Below are positions 6,201 to 12,361 of a DNA stretch of 16,977 nt, piece by piece. The stretch is from Nostoc sp. CHAB 5834 (GTDB lineage: Bacteria > Cyanobacteriota > Cyanobacteriia > Cyanobacteriales > Nostocaceae): assembly GCA_020829485.1 (NCBI GenBank), contig JAIVFU010000126.1:1-16977 (forward strand). The letters are read 5' to 3'. The notes beneath the pieces were generated by a model. That model was given only the letters and a program-made list of their open reading frames with translations, did not search any database and had not been told where the DNA came from. The first letter of the stretch is position 1. Every line of letters starts with the position of its first letter. The translations under genes and the position numbers were made by a program.

Positions 6201-8305
6201 TGGTATTTGGCAGCAATAGTGGCTTTGATGCCCAACTCAACCTCTCGTCCCTTAATGGCAGCAACGGCTTTGTGATTAACGGCATTGATAGCTATGACCT
6301 CTTAGGCAGCTCCGTCAGCAGTGCGGGGGATATCAACCGTGACGGCTTCGATGACCTGATTATCGGGGCAATATTTGCCGACCCCAACGATCAGTATACT
6401 GCCGGGGAGAGCTACGTTGTCTTTGGCAGCAATAGTGGCTTTGATGCCCAACTCAACCTCTCTGACCTCAATGGCAGCAACGGCTTTGTGATTAACGGCA
6501 TTGATTATGATGACCAATCAGGCAATTCTGTCAGCAGTGCGGGGGATATCAACGGCGACGGCTTCGATGATCTGATTATCGGGGCATATCGTGCCGACCC
6601 CAACGGTGAGGGTTATGCCGGGGAGAGCTACGTGGTCTTTGGTTTTGCATCTTCCACACCTGCTAATAAACCTCCTGTTGCGGTTAATGACAGCGCTACC
6701 ACCGACGAAGCTACTGCTGTTAACATAGAGGTTTTAGCCAACGATAGCAACTCTCTAACGGTGTCGGCTGTCGATGGTAATACAATTGCTGTTGGCACTG
6801 CCATTACCCTGAGTTCTGGTGCTTTAGTTACCCTGAATGCTGATGGCAGTTTGACCTATGATCCCAATGCTTCATTTGAAAGTTTGGCTGTCGATGAAAG
6901 AGCCACTGACAGCTTTACATACACTATCAGTAATGGTAGCTTGACTAATACAGCCAGCGTCAACTTGACCATTAACGGAGTCAATGACGCACCTGTAGCA
7001 GTTAATGATAGTCTCACCAGTGGTTTTAATACTCCCGTAACCATTTTTGCTAGTACTCTGCTGGCTAATGATACCGACATCGATAGCAATAACCTCAGCA
7101 TTACTGCTGTAACTGGTGTAACCAACGGTACTGCTGTGTTGAATAATAACGGCACTGTGGGCAACTTGGCGGATGATTTCATTGTCTTTACCCCATTTAA
7201 TGGCTTGAGTGGCAATGCCAACTTCAACTACACCATCAGCGATGGTAGCCTGACTAGTACTGCTAGAGTTGCGATCGCAGTTGGTGCTAACATCACTGGT
7301 ACTAACGAAAATGATACTATTTTTGGCACTCCAGGGAATGATGCGATCGCTGGTGGCAATGGTAACGATAATATCTCCGGTGGTGCTGGCAATGATACTT
7401 TTGTCTTAGGTCTTGGCGATGGCAATGACACCATTACAGATTTTGCGGGAATCGGCATTGGTTCAAATCCATCAACAACGGTGATTAGCCAATTGGATAC
7501 TTTGCAATTTATTGGTAGTGGTTTAACTGCCCGAAATCTGCAATTAACTCAAAACGGTAATAACTTAGAAGTCACCTTTTTGGATGTGGATTCTCCCGAA
7601 GTTACTCTGCAAAACTTCCAATTAGAAAACCTGGAGAACTTAGCAGCAAACGGTTCACGACCAGCTATTGGTAATATCCTGTTTGATGGACAGACTAGTG
7701 TCACTGACAGTTTTGATGTCTTCAATGCCAATTCTACTCAAACGAATCTGTTTAACAAGAACACCGTCACCTTCCTCAATGACCTAAATAATAATGTTGC
7801 GGGTTTTAACAACTCCAATGATGTAATTAATGGTCAAGGGGGTAACGATATCATTAATGGTAATAGTGGCAATGACCTGTTGCGGGGTGGTGAGGGCGAT
7901 GATGTTCTCATTGGTTCTGAAGGGAATGATACTCTTGTGGGTGGCAATGGCAATGATGTTCTCGTTGGTGGTGTAGGTGCTGACAAATTCCTTTACAACA
8001 CTAATGCTGAGTTTTCTGCTACTGCTGTTGGGATTGATGCTATTACTGACTTCAACAGTTCTGAAGGTGACAAGATTTTACTGGATAAGACTACCTTTGG
8101 TGCAATTACTTCTGCTGCCGGAACTGGTTTTAGTAATGCTAATGATTTCCAAATCACGAATTCTGCGGGGAGTAGCACGGCGACAATTGTCTACGATTCT
8201 GTGAGTGGACAGTTATTTTACAACCAAAATGGTAGTGCTGGTCTATTTGCAACTCTAACTGGTGCGCCAACTCTCACGGCATCAGATTTTGTGGTTGTTG
8301 CGTAG
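3269..8305 (+). CDS. Giant FG-GAP/cadherin-like/RTX secreted protein
   Basis: A 1678-residue protein with AAGGAGA 10 bases before the ATG and no N-terminal signal peptide. Domains in order: seven FG-GAP blades (about residues 6-507); a cadherin-like domain (VAVNDSATTDED to LTINGVNDAP, 513-625); seven more blades (629-1126); a near-identical second cadherin-like domain (1132-1240); a third, different one (1241-1340); RTX nonapeptides GNDxxxGGxGND (1341-1392 and 1517-1575); and a C-terminal region of about 100 residues ending DFVVVA. Blades carry the Ca-binding loop GDINGDGFDDLIIGA, as in integrin alpha propellers. RTX repeats plus a signal-free N-terminus and hydrophobic C-terminus indicate Ca-dependent type I secretion. 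The probable role is a surface or matrix adhesin; no enzyme motif is seen. Type I exporter genes are not in the window. It converges with the relaxase gene and looks like cargo of the mobile element. Confidence 0.9.
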   Translation: MANAVLNLSDLNGSNGFVINGIDRFDFSGFSVSSAGDINDDGFDDLIIGAASADPNGENYAGSSYVVFGSNSGFDAQLNLSDLNGSNGFVINGINAGDFSGRSVSSAGDINGDGFDDLIIGASTALGAPVASPNGLLTAGESYVVFGSNSGFDVQLNLSDLDGSNGFVINGINELDFSGWSVSSAGDVNGDGFDDLIIGANGASPNGRFNAGSSYVVFGSNSGFDAQLNLSDLNGSNGFVINGINNGDFSGGSVSSAGDINADGFDDLIIGAASASPNQNSTGESYVVFGSNSGFDAQLNLSDLNGSNGFVINGIDGGDISGYSVSSAGDINGDGFDDLIIGASQADPNGQDRAGESYVVFGSNSGFDAQLNLSDLNGSNGFVINGIDADDRSGNSVSSAGDINGDGFDDLIIGATGANPNGENYAGSSYVVFGSNSGFDAQLNLSDLNGSNGFVINGINAGDGLGRSVSSAGDINGDGFDDLIIGATGANPNGQDRAGSSYVVFGFASSTPTNEPPVAVNDSATTDEDTAVNIEVLANDRNSLTVSAVDGNTIAVGTAIPLSSGALVTLNADGSLTYDPNASFESLAVDERATDSFTYTISNGSLTNTASVNLTINGVNDAPKVISDFNLSDLNGSNGFVINGIDAYDNSGISVSSAGDVNGDGFDDLIIGASQADPNGQDRAGESYVVFGSNSGFEAQLNLSDLNGSNGFVINGIDANDYSGNSVSSAGDINGDGFDDLIIGAPVASPNGQFAAGSSYVVFGSNSVFDAQLNLSNLNGSNGFVINGIDYNDRSGRSVSSAGDINGDGFDDLIIGAPGADPNGQFSAGSSYVVFGSNSGFDAQLNLSSLNGSNGFVINGITDNFSGNSVSSAGDINGDGFDDLIIGAVYDSPNGQFSAGSSYVVFGSNSGFDAQLNLSSLNGSNGFVINGIDRFDRSGNSVSSAGDINGDGFDDLIIGAIFASPSPNGQYSAGESYVVFGSNSGFDAQLNLSSLNGSNGFVINGIDSYDLLGSSVSSAGDINRDGFDDLIIGAIFADPNDQYTAGESYVVFGSNSGFDAQLNLSDLNGSNGFVINGIDYDDQSGNSVSSAGDINGDGFDDLIIGAYRADPNGEGYAGESYVVFGFASSTPANKPPVAVNDSATTDEATAVNIEVLANDSNSLTVSAVDGNTIAVGTAITLSSGALVTLNADGSLTYDPNASFESLAVDERATDSFTYTISNGSLTNTASVNLTINGVNDAPVAVNDSLTSGFNTPVTIFASTLLANDTDIDSNNLSITAVTGVTNGTAVLNNNGTVGNLADDFIVFTPFNGLSGNANFNYTISDGSLTSTARVAIAVGANITGTNENDTIFGTPGNDAIAGGNGNDNISGGAGNDTFVLGLGDGNDTITDFAGIGIGSNPSTTVISQLDTLQFIGSGLTARNLQLTQNGNNLEVTFLDVDSPEVTLQNFQLENLENLAANGSRPAIGNILFDGQTSVTDSFDVFNANSTQTNLFNKNTVTFLNDLNNNVAGFNNSNDVINGQGGNDIINGNSGNDLLRGGEGDDVLIGSEGNDTLVGGNGNDVLVGGVGADKFLYNTNAEFSATAVGIDAITDFNSSEGDKILLDKTTFGAITSAAGTGFSNANDFQITNSAGSSTATIVYDSVSGQLFYNQNGSAGLFATLTGAPTLTASDFVVVA
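3284..4789 (+). repeat. Propeller 1: seven tandem FG-GAP blade repeats
   Basis: Repeat units start at 3284, 3500, 3734, 3950, 4163, 4379 and 4595; the standard unit is 216 bp (72 residues), with one of 234 and one of 213. Each begins LNLSDLNGSNGFVINGI and ends SYVVFGSNSGFDAQ; the seventh leaves the pattern at FGFASST. DNA identity between units is very high outside two variable patches. Seven units match one closed seven-bladed propeller. Confidence 0.9.
4785..5137 (+). repeat. Direct repeat copy A: end of blade plus cadherin-like domain
   Basis: About 350 bp from TTTTGCATCTTCCACACCT to GGAGTCAATGACGCACC recurs at 6645-6993 with only about seven or eight base differences by eye. The whole propeller-cadherin module was duplicated recently, or is kept alike by gene conversion. 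Confidence 0.85.
5153..6646 (+). repeat. Propeller 2: seven tandem FG-GAP blade repeats
   Basis: Units start at 5153, 5369, 5585, 5801, 6014, 6236 and 6452, lengths 213-222 bp. Blades 11-13 carry LSSLNGS in place of LSDLNGS, a subgroup signature absent from propeller 1. Blade 13 has NRDG in place of NGDG in the Ca loop. The seventh unit ends FGFASST exactly like the seventh of propeller 1. Confidence 0.9.
6637..6993 (+). repeat. Direct repeat copy B: end of blade plus cadherin-like domain
   Basis: Second copy of the segment at 4785-5137. Differences seen include T(N)EPP to A(N)KPP, DEDT to DEAT, NDRN to NDSN and AIPL to AITL. Confidence 0.85.
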
Positions 8306-8352
8306 GATGCGTAGCTTCAGGTAAATTCGTTGATTCGTTGGAATCTTTTTGA

Positions 8353-8390
8353 AGCAAGAACCCACGCCTAAAAACCGTGGGTTTCTTGCT
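8353..8390 (+). terminator. Hairpin terminator after the giant gene
   Basis: AGCAAGAACCCACG (8353-8366) pairs with CGTGGGTTTCTTGCT (8376-8390) with a single bulge and a 9-base loop, 48 bp after the stop. The strong stem fits a terminator, although only TTTC follows. The CCCACGCCTAAA...CGTGGG form also resembles right-end hairpins of IS200/IS605 elements, so it may have been captured from one. Confidence 0.55.
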
Positions 8391-8401
8391 GTTTCAGCTA
8401 A

Positions 8402-8560
8402 GGAATTGGAGATGGAATCGATGAAGAAAGTATGTTGACTGTTGTGACTACCCTTAAATCTCAGCGTCGGAATGTTTTGGAGTTTATGACTCAAGCCGTT
8501 AGTGCTAAACGCCAGGGCAAACCAACTCCTTCTTTACTTCCACAAGTTGCTGCCGAGTAA
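8402..8560 (+). pseudogene. Transposase C-terminal remnant (IS66-like)
   Basis: After an in-frame TAA at 8399, a frame reads GDGIDEESMLTVVTTLK, SQRRNVLEFMTQAVSAKR and GKPTPSLLPQVAAE, then TAA at 8558. The 'ESMLTVVTTLK.Q.RNVLEF...PSLLPQ' end resembles the C-terminus of cyanobacterial IS66-type transposases. The catalytic DDE domain is missing. An ATG at 8432 could give 42 residues, but function is unlikely. The family assignment is by recall; another DDE family is possible. Confidence 0.65.
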
Positions 8561-8602
8561 AGTTGCTGATCATTTCAATCCTTCCACCTAACAGTAACTC
8601 AA

Positions 8603-8729
8603 GCAACTCTTAACAAATAGGCGGCGAAGCGGAGTGTCTGCCGCTGCCCGCAACAAATTGGTTGGCTCAACGAGTTGATTTGTGGCAGTGGCAGACACCG
8701 CCTATTTGAGCGAAGCGGTTAAGAGTTGC
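8603..8729. repeat. 127-bp imperfect inverted-repeat element with GCGAAGC motifs
   Basis: GCAACTCTTAAC (8603-8614) is the exact complement of GTTAAGAGTTGC (8718-8729). Further in, AAATAGGCGG (8615-8624) pairs with CCGCCTATTT (8698-8707), and GTGTCTGCC (8634-8642) with GGCAGACAC (8690-8698). Both arms carry GCGAAGCGG as unpaired insertions (8624-8632, 8710-8718). It ends 9 bp before the relaxase stop and could end transcription of both converging genes, or be a small non-autonomous (MITE/REP-like) element. Confidence 0.7.
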
Positions 8730-8737
8730 GCCATCGC

Positions 8738-11377
8738 CTAGAGGGAGAACCCTTTACTTTGTCTTCTTTCTTGTTGCTGTTTTTCTGATATTATTTGTTG
8801 CAATACACACTCTGCTTTTTGCCAAAGCTGAATATCTTCTATTTCTACTGACCCGATATAAATCGGTGAATACTCAAGCTCACCTGACTGGTTTCGGTTG
8901 ACTGCCACTCGAAAAATATCACCTCGTTCATCATGGGTAAATACCAATTCTCTACCCTGCTTCTCCAGAGTGGCACGTTTGAATCTAAGGCTATTCTCAC
9001 CACTTTCTCTTAATTGCCAGTTGATTAACTCAACAGCAATAGGCACAGCTAGAGCTAAGAATTCCGATTCAATACGCTGCTTTTCATCGAGTGACTGTTC
9101 TGGTTCTGACTTTTGAGTTGCCAGTTGATTGCTAGCGATAAGTACCAATTCTCTAGCTTCATCTTGTGTCCATACGGCTGGACTGGCTTGGAGAATTTCT
9201 TCAACCTCCAGGGTTGATTTCTCATCTATAAGCGCCCTGATAGCGATTTCTTTATCTCGGTCAGTCACTAATAAGTTTGGCAAGTCAGCGCTGTAATACT
9301 TATATAACTCGGCTCTTAGATTATCTTTTAGCTTTGGTTCATCTGTGGTTATAGTTGGTGTTTGATTAAGAGCAACTGCATCCACTGGCTTTTGCGATCT
9401 ATGGAGTTGCTCCAAATAAACAATCGCTGCTTCCAGGTCGTCGAATATGGTTCTTCCGGCTTCTAGCTGCTGCTGATTTTGAGAAAGTTGTTGTGTTAAT
9501 TCTAATACTGTTTCAGTTAAGGCTGACTCGACAGTTGATTGCTCAATATAATCAGAAATTGATAAGATAGCTTTCTTCTCTATATGGGATTGTAACTCAG
9601 TATTAATCACCAATTCGAGGTCGTCAAATGTGGTTCTACCTGCTGATAGCTGCTCTTTGTATTGAGAAAGTTGTTGCGTTAATTCTAATACTGCTTCAGT
9701 TAATGCTGATTCAACAGCCGATTGCTCAATATAATCAGAAATTGATGAAATAGCTCTTTTCTCTAGATATGATTGTAACTCAGTCCCAAGCACTGCATCC
9801 AGGTCATTAAATGTAGCTTTAGCTGTAACAAGTTCCTCTTTATATTGAGAAAGTTGTTGCGTTAATTCTAATACTGTTTGGGTTAAGGCTGACTCGACAG
9901 TGGATTGCTCAATATAATCAAAAATTGATAAGATAGCTCTTTTCTCTACATGGGATTGTAACTCTTGAGTAATCGCCGATTCGAGGTCATTGAATGCAGT
10001 TCTACCTGCTTCGCTTTGCTGAAGATATTGAGACAGTTGTTCTGCTAATTGTGGTAACGTTTCACTTAAGGTTAACTCAACTGCTAACTGCTCAATAAAA
10101 TTAGCAATTGATAAAACTGCTTTTTGTGATACAAGTCGTTGCTCCACATCAGTAATCGCCGATGATAGCTCGTCGAATGTGGTTTTATTATTAGCTAACT
10201 GCTGGTGATACTGAGACAGTTGTTCTGTTAATTGTGGGAACGCTTCAACCAAGACTGACTCGACTATTGACTGTTTAATAAAGTCAGAGATTGTATTTAT
10301 GAGTTCGGAACTGGCTCGTTGTTTTGCATCTGATTTAGCTGGGATTAGCTGGTGTTCAGTTTCGGCTATAGCTTGAGATTTTTTAGGTAATATAGTTGGT
10401 ATTAGCTGTTGATTTTCTTGGCTATTATCTACAGATTCTAAGAAGTTATTTAAACGTTTAATTTCGCTATCGTCCCGTTTTGGGTCATAATTTATCCCCA
10501 ACTCTGTCTGAAGCTTTGTAAATGAACACTTATATTTATTGAGATTGCCTCCTTGTTTCCAGAGCAAGCGAGGGCTACCATTTTCATTAACTGAGCCAAT
10601 ATCAATGCCAAACTTGATGCCCCTTACTCCACCGTGGCTGTAATAACTTACGATGGCTTTGACTTGATGCTCTCTCCATAAGCGCTCAATTAGCTGGGGC
10701 ATTGTGGGTTTATTTACTGCCACTTGCTCAATCGCTCGGCGCATTATTTCTTCGCCTGGAAGTCCCAAACTCTTGACTCGTTCAAGCTGATTACGAGTCA
10801 TAGCTTTCTGCTTGCTCTCCCAACTACTTTGGACTGGGGTTAGCTGAAATTCTCGCTCTAGCAGTCGGGCGGAGTGTTCCGAATGGGCGTAATTATTCCA
10901 AGTGAGAATAGACTTACCATCTAAGTTATTAACTCTAGATGCAACGATGTGGGTGTGGTCGTGTTCTTTGTCTGAGTGTCGCGCTATAAAGAAGTCATAA
11001 GCTGGCAGTTCTGTTTCTATAAATTCATCAACTAGTTCTTTTAGTTTAGTGTCAGCTATCCTTTTATCAGGCTGTTTAACTTGAGCTTCATCACCTTGAA
11101 GCCGCGACAGCACAATGACATTCGCAAAGTGACGTTGAGACAGATTAGCTAATTCGTCATCATTGAGAGTTCTGTCAGTCTGAGGTACACTAAGCATTAA
11201 GTGATAGCATGGGTCTTTTAGTTGGGGGTTAAGGTGGGCTGATAAGGTAAACTGCTCTACCAGTTCATTGGTGCTTTGACCGTACATATTCCCGCCAATG
11301 ATTTTGGCTTTCTCTTTATCAAGCACGTATTTAGTAGTGCCACGAAATGATTTGTTAGCCTTGACTTTGGTAATCAT
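8738..11377 (-). CDS. mobA: Relaxase / mobilization nuclease (MOBP-like)
   Basis: An 879-residue DNA-nicking relaxase that would cleave oriT and stay linked to the 5' end through tyrosine. Candidate catalytic Tyr17 lies in GTTKYVLDKEKA (motif I). Metal-binding motif III is HSDKEHDHTHIVASRVN, with H134, H139, H141 and H143. H59 in CYHLMLSVP fits the conserved motif II region. The nuclease domain spans about residues 1-330. Five tandem 61-residue helical repeats follow (about 360-666), then a unique C-terminal domain (680-879). No helicase or primase motif is seen. The start overlaps the MobC-like gene by 23 bp, so the two are translationally coupled. The length exceeds simple mobilization relaxases mainly because of the repeats. 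Family PF03432/MOBP is favoured by motif III and by the RP4-like gene layout. Confidence 0.88.
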   Translation of the reverse strand: MITKVKANKSFRGTTKYVLDKEKAKIIGGNMYGQSTNELVEQFTLSAHLNPQLKDPCYHLMLSVPQTDRTLNDDELANLSQRHFANVIVLSRLQGDEAQVKQPDKRIADTKLKELVDEFIETELPAYDFFIARHSDKEHDHTHIVASRVNNLDGKSILTWNNYAHSEHSARLLEREFQLTPVQSSWESKQKAMTRNQLERVKSLGLPGEEIMRRAIEQVAVNKPTMPQLIERLWREHQVKAIVSYYSHGGVRGIKFGIDIGSVNENGSPRLLWKQGGNLNKYKCSFTKLQTELGINYDPKRDDSEIKRLNNFLESVDNSQENQQLIPTILPKKSQAIAETEHQLIPAKSDAKQRASSELINTISDFIKQSIVESVLVEAFPQLTEQLSQYHQQLANNKTTFDELSSAITDVEQRLVSQKAVLSIANFIEQLAVELTLSETLPQLAEQLSQYLQQSEAGRTAFNDLESAITQELQSHVEKRAILSIFDYIEQSTVESALTQTVLELTQQLSQYKEELVTAKATFNDLDAVLGTELQSYLEKRAISSISDYIEQSAVESALTEAVLELTQQLSQYKEQLSAGRTTFDDLELVINTELQSHIEKKAILSISDYIEQSTVESALTETVLELTQQLSQNQQQLEAGRTIFDDLEAAIVYLEQLHRSQKPVDAVALNQTPTITTDEPKLKDNLRAELYKYYSADLPNLLVTDRDKEIAIRALIDEKSTLEVEEILQASPAVWTQDEARELVLIASNQLATQKSEPEQSLDEKQRIESEFLALAVPIAVELINWQLRESGENSLRFKRATLEKQGRELVFTHDERGDIFRVAVNRNQSGELEYSPIYIGSVEIEDIQLWQKAECVLQQIISEKQQQERRQSKGFSL
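9378..10297 (-). repeat. Five tandem 183-bp repeats within the relaxase gene
   Basis: The block encoding ISDYIEQS..ESALTE lies near 10280, 10097, 9915, 9732 and 9549, a strict 183-bp (61-residue) period. Each unit reads about IxDYIEQSxVESALTE, then LTQQLSQY, then FDDLExAI, then a basic end. The middle three units are most alike and the outer two diverge, as expected of growth from the middle. Predicted amphipathic helices suggest a coiled-coil stalk. Confidence 0.85.
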
Positions 11378-11807
11378 TGCCCTGCTCTTCTACCGATACT
11401 TGAGTGAGTGATTGGCGAGTCTGCTCTAAAAGTGCTGTCAGTTCTTCAAGAGTTTTCAGATAGGATTTCACCTCCACCGTCAACGGTTGGCTACCAATTT
11501 TCACAGCTTCGTTAATAGCTCTGGTCTGCTGATTTAGGTTGTTACCAATCTTCTTTAGCTCGTAGATAGCCTGTCGGTTAACTTCGGGAATGACTAACTT
11601 AGGATGTGGTAAAGGGTAGTCAAATAATCTCGCTCTTATATAGTCGCTTTGCACCACTCCACTGCAACGCTGCTCTAGTCTAGCTTTCTCAGCATAGCTA
11701 GCCCTAAACGTGATGGTTACTTCTCGCTTTTCATCTGGTACTACTGACCGATTGGTTAATGTGTCAGCTAGTTGATTACTGAGATTGGTACAAGGGTCTG
11801 GCTGCAT
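11355..11807 (-). CDS. mobC: MobC-like relaxosome accessory protein
   Basis: A 150-residue protein with REVTITFRASYAEKARLEQR (about residues 28-47), a beta-strand/helix start like ribbon-helix-helix nicking accessory proteins. NRQAIYELKKIGNNLNQQTRAIN (about 76-98; quoted here in parts: YELKKIGNNLNQ) is the hallmark of the bacterial mobilization MobC family. A helical end with EELTALLEQTRQSLTQ follows. Such proteins bind oriT and help the relaxase open the nic region, as RP4 TraJ does. The gene lies directly upstream of, and overlaps, the relaxase, and the hairpin-rich candidate oriT begins about 40 bp before its start. No clear Shine-Dalgarno precedes the ATG. Confidence 0.85.
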   Translation of the reverse strand: MQPDPCTNLSNQLADTLTNRSVVPDEKREVTITFRASYAEKARLEQRCSGVVQSDYIRARLFDYPLPHPKLVIPEVNRQAIYELKKIGNNLNQQTRAINEAVKIGSQPLTVEVKSYLKTLEELTALLEQTRQSLTQVSVEEQGNDYQSQG

Positions 11808-11849
11808 AACTAATTAGGTGTTTAGCTATTCTTTTTATTTATTTTTACA

Positions 11850-11910
11850 CCGGGTTATTCGCTGTAGCTGCTACGGCGCTTTGCGCCGAGCAGGTAGGCG
11901 AATAACCCGG
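11850..11910. repeat. Large inverted repeat with nested hairpins
   Basis: CCGGGTTATTCGC (11850-11862) is the perfect complement of GCGAATAACCCGG (11898-11910). Inside lie GTAGCTGCTAC (11864-11874) and GGCGC-TTT-GCGCC (11875-11887), so the whole could extrude as a branched cruciform. It lies 43 bp upstream of the mobC start; a relaxosome-binding or oriT hairpin is the best guess, a leader terminator the alternative. Confidence 0.75.
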
Positions 11911-11957
11911 AACTCTCTTGACTTATTCACCCCTTGAAAAGAATGGTTTTCGGGGGT

Positions 11958-11974
11958 TTGGGGGACACCCCCAA
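11958..11974. repeat. GC-rich 7-bp hairpin
   Basis: TTGGGGG-ACA-CCCCCAA is a perfect stem with a three-base loop, between the large inverted repeat and the branched structure. It is likely to fold in single-stranded DNA. Confidence 0.65.
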
Positions 11975-12042
11975 CAAGCAAACACACCGCTTTTACCGAA
12001 GGTAAAAGTAGCACGAAGTGCGTTACGGTGTATTGCTGCTTG
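11975..12042. repeat. Branched multi-hairpin with GAA loops
   Basis: Outer arms CAAGCA (11975-11980)/TGCTTG (12037-12042) and ACACCG (11984-11989)/CGGTGT (12026-12031) enclose two side hairpins: CTTTTACC-GAA-GGTAAAAG (11990-12008) and GCAC-GAA-GTGC (12011-12021). All arms are perfect complements, giving a three-way junction. C-GAA-G loops are known to form unusually stable mini-hairpins in single-stranded DNA. Confidence 0.75.
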
Positions 12043-12234
12043 CCTATGCCCCCACGACGGGCTAGGGTAAACCAAAGCCAGGGGACACAACCGGAGGCTG
12101 GGGAAATACGAGACTTTGGCGAACCACGATTGACTTTGTGCAATCACAAGAGTGTAACCGAGGGCATGGTCTATTGGGCAATGCTGGCCATACTAGTGAT
12201 ACGAAGGATGTTGATTCATGGGTAACTGCTTTTT

Positions 12235-12246
12235 TAGACTAGTCTA
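12235..12246. promoter_or_regulatory. 12-bp perfect palindrome, candidate operator
   Basis: TAGACTAGTCTA lies 68 bp before the earliest start of the TraK-like gene and overlaps the expected promoter area of the plus-strand operon. It may be an operator for one of the small DNA-binding proteins. No convincing -35/-10 pair could be fixed. Confidence 0.4.
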
Positions 12247-12361
12247 CCTCACGAAGATACAAACCCTTTTCTGTTGATATTCGTCACATCACGACAAGAA
12301 ACTTAAACTTTTTTTGACCATGAATTTTTTACAATGGAATAATTTATTACTAGTGCTGAAT

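Larger units (their letters stand above)
11808..12313. other. Candidate oriT / divergent control region
   Basis: About 500 bases without a convincing gene lie between the divergent mobC-relaxase and traKLM-like operons. This is the position of oriT in RP4. The stretch holds a large cruciform (11850-11910), a GC-rich hairpin (11958-11974), a branched multi-hairpin (11975-12042) and a 12-bp palindrome (12235-12246). No exact RP4-type YATCCTG nic core is present; the nearest form is CATCCTTCG on the minus strand near 12204-12212. The nic site is therefore not assigned. Confidence 0.6.

Noticed and set aside
3284..6646. CRISPR-like regular repeats
   Set aside because: Units are about 216 bp, continuous and translated as FG-GAP blades, with no short-repeat/spacer alternation.
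3284..6646. Diversity-generating retroelement target
   Set aside because: Variable patches are present in every blade, and no reverse transcriptase or template repeat is seen in the window. Blade recombination explains the variation better.
3460..7731. Series of minus-strand open frames of about 60-120 codons within the giant gene
   Set aside because: They recur with the blade and cadherin-like repeats, share the same sequence shifted by one unit and are explained as shadows of the repeated coding DNA.
12203..12213. RP4-type nic site on the minus strand (CATCCTTCG)
   Set aside because: It differs from the YATCCTG core at the base next to the cleavage point, and no conserved flank supports it, so it is not annotated.
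11871..12225. Short frames on both strands in the candidate oriT
   Set aside because: They cross perfect hairpins, have low-complexity translations and lack ribosome sites. The inverted repeats explain the DNA better.
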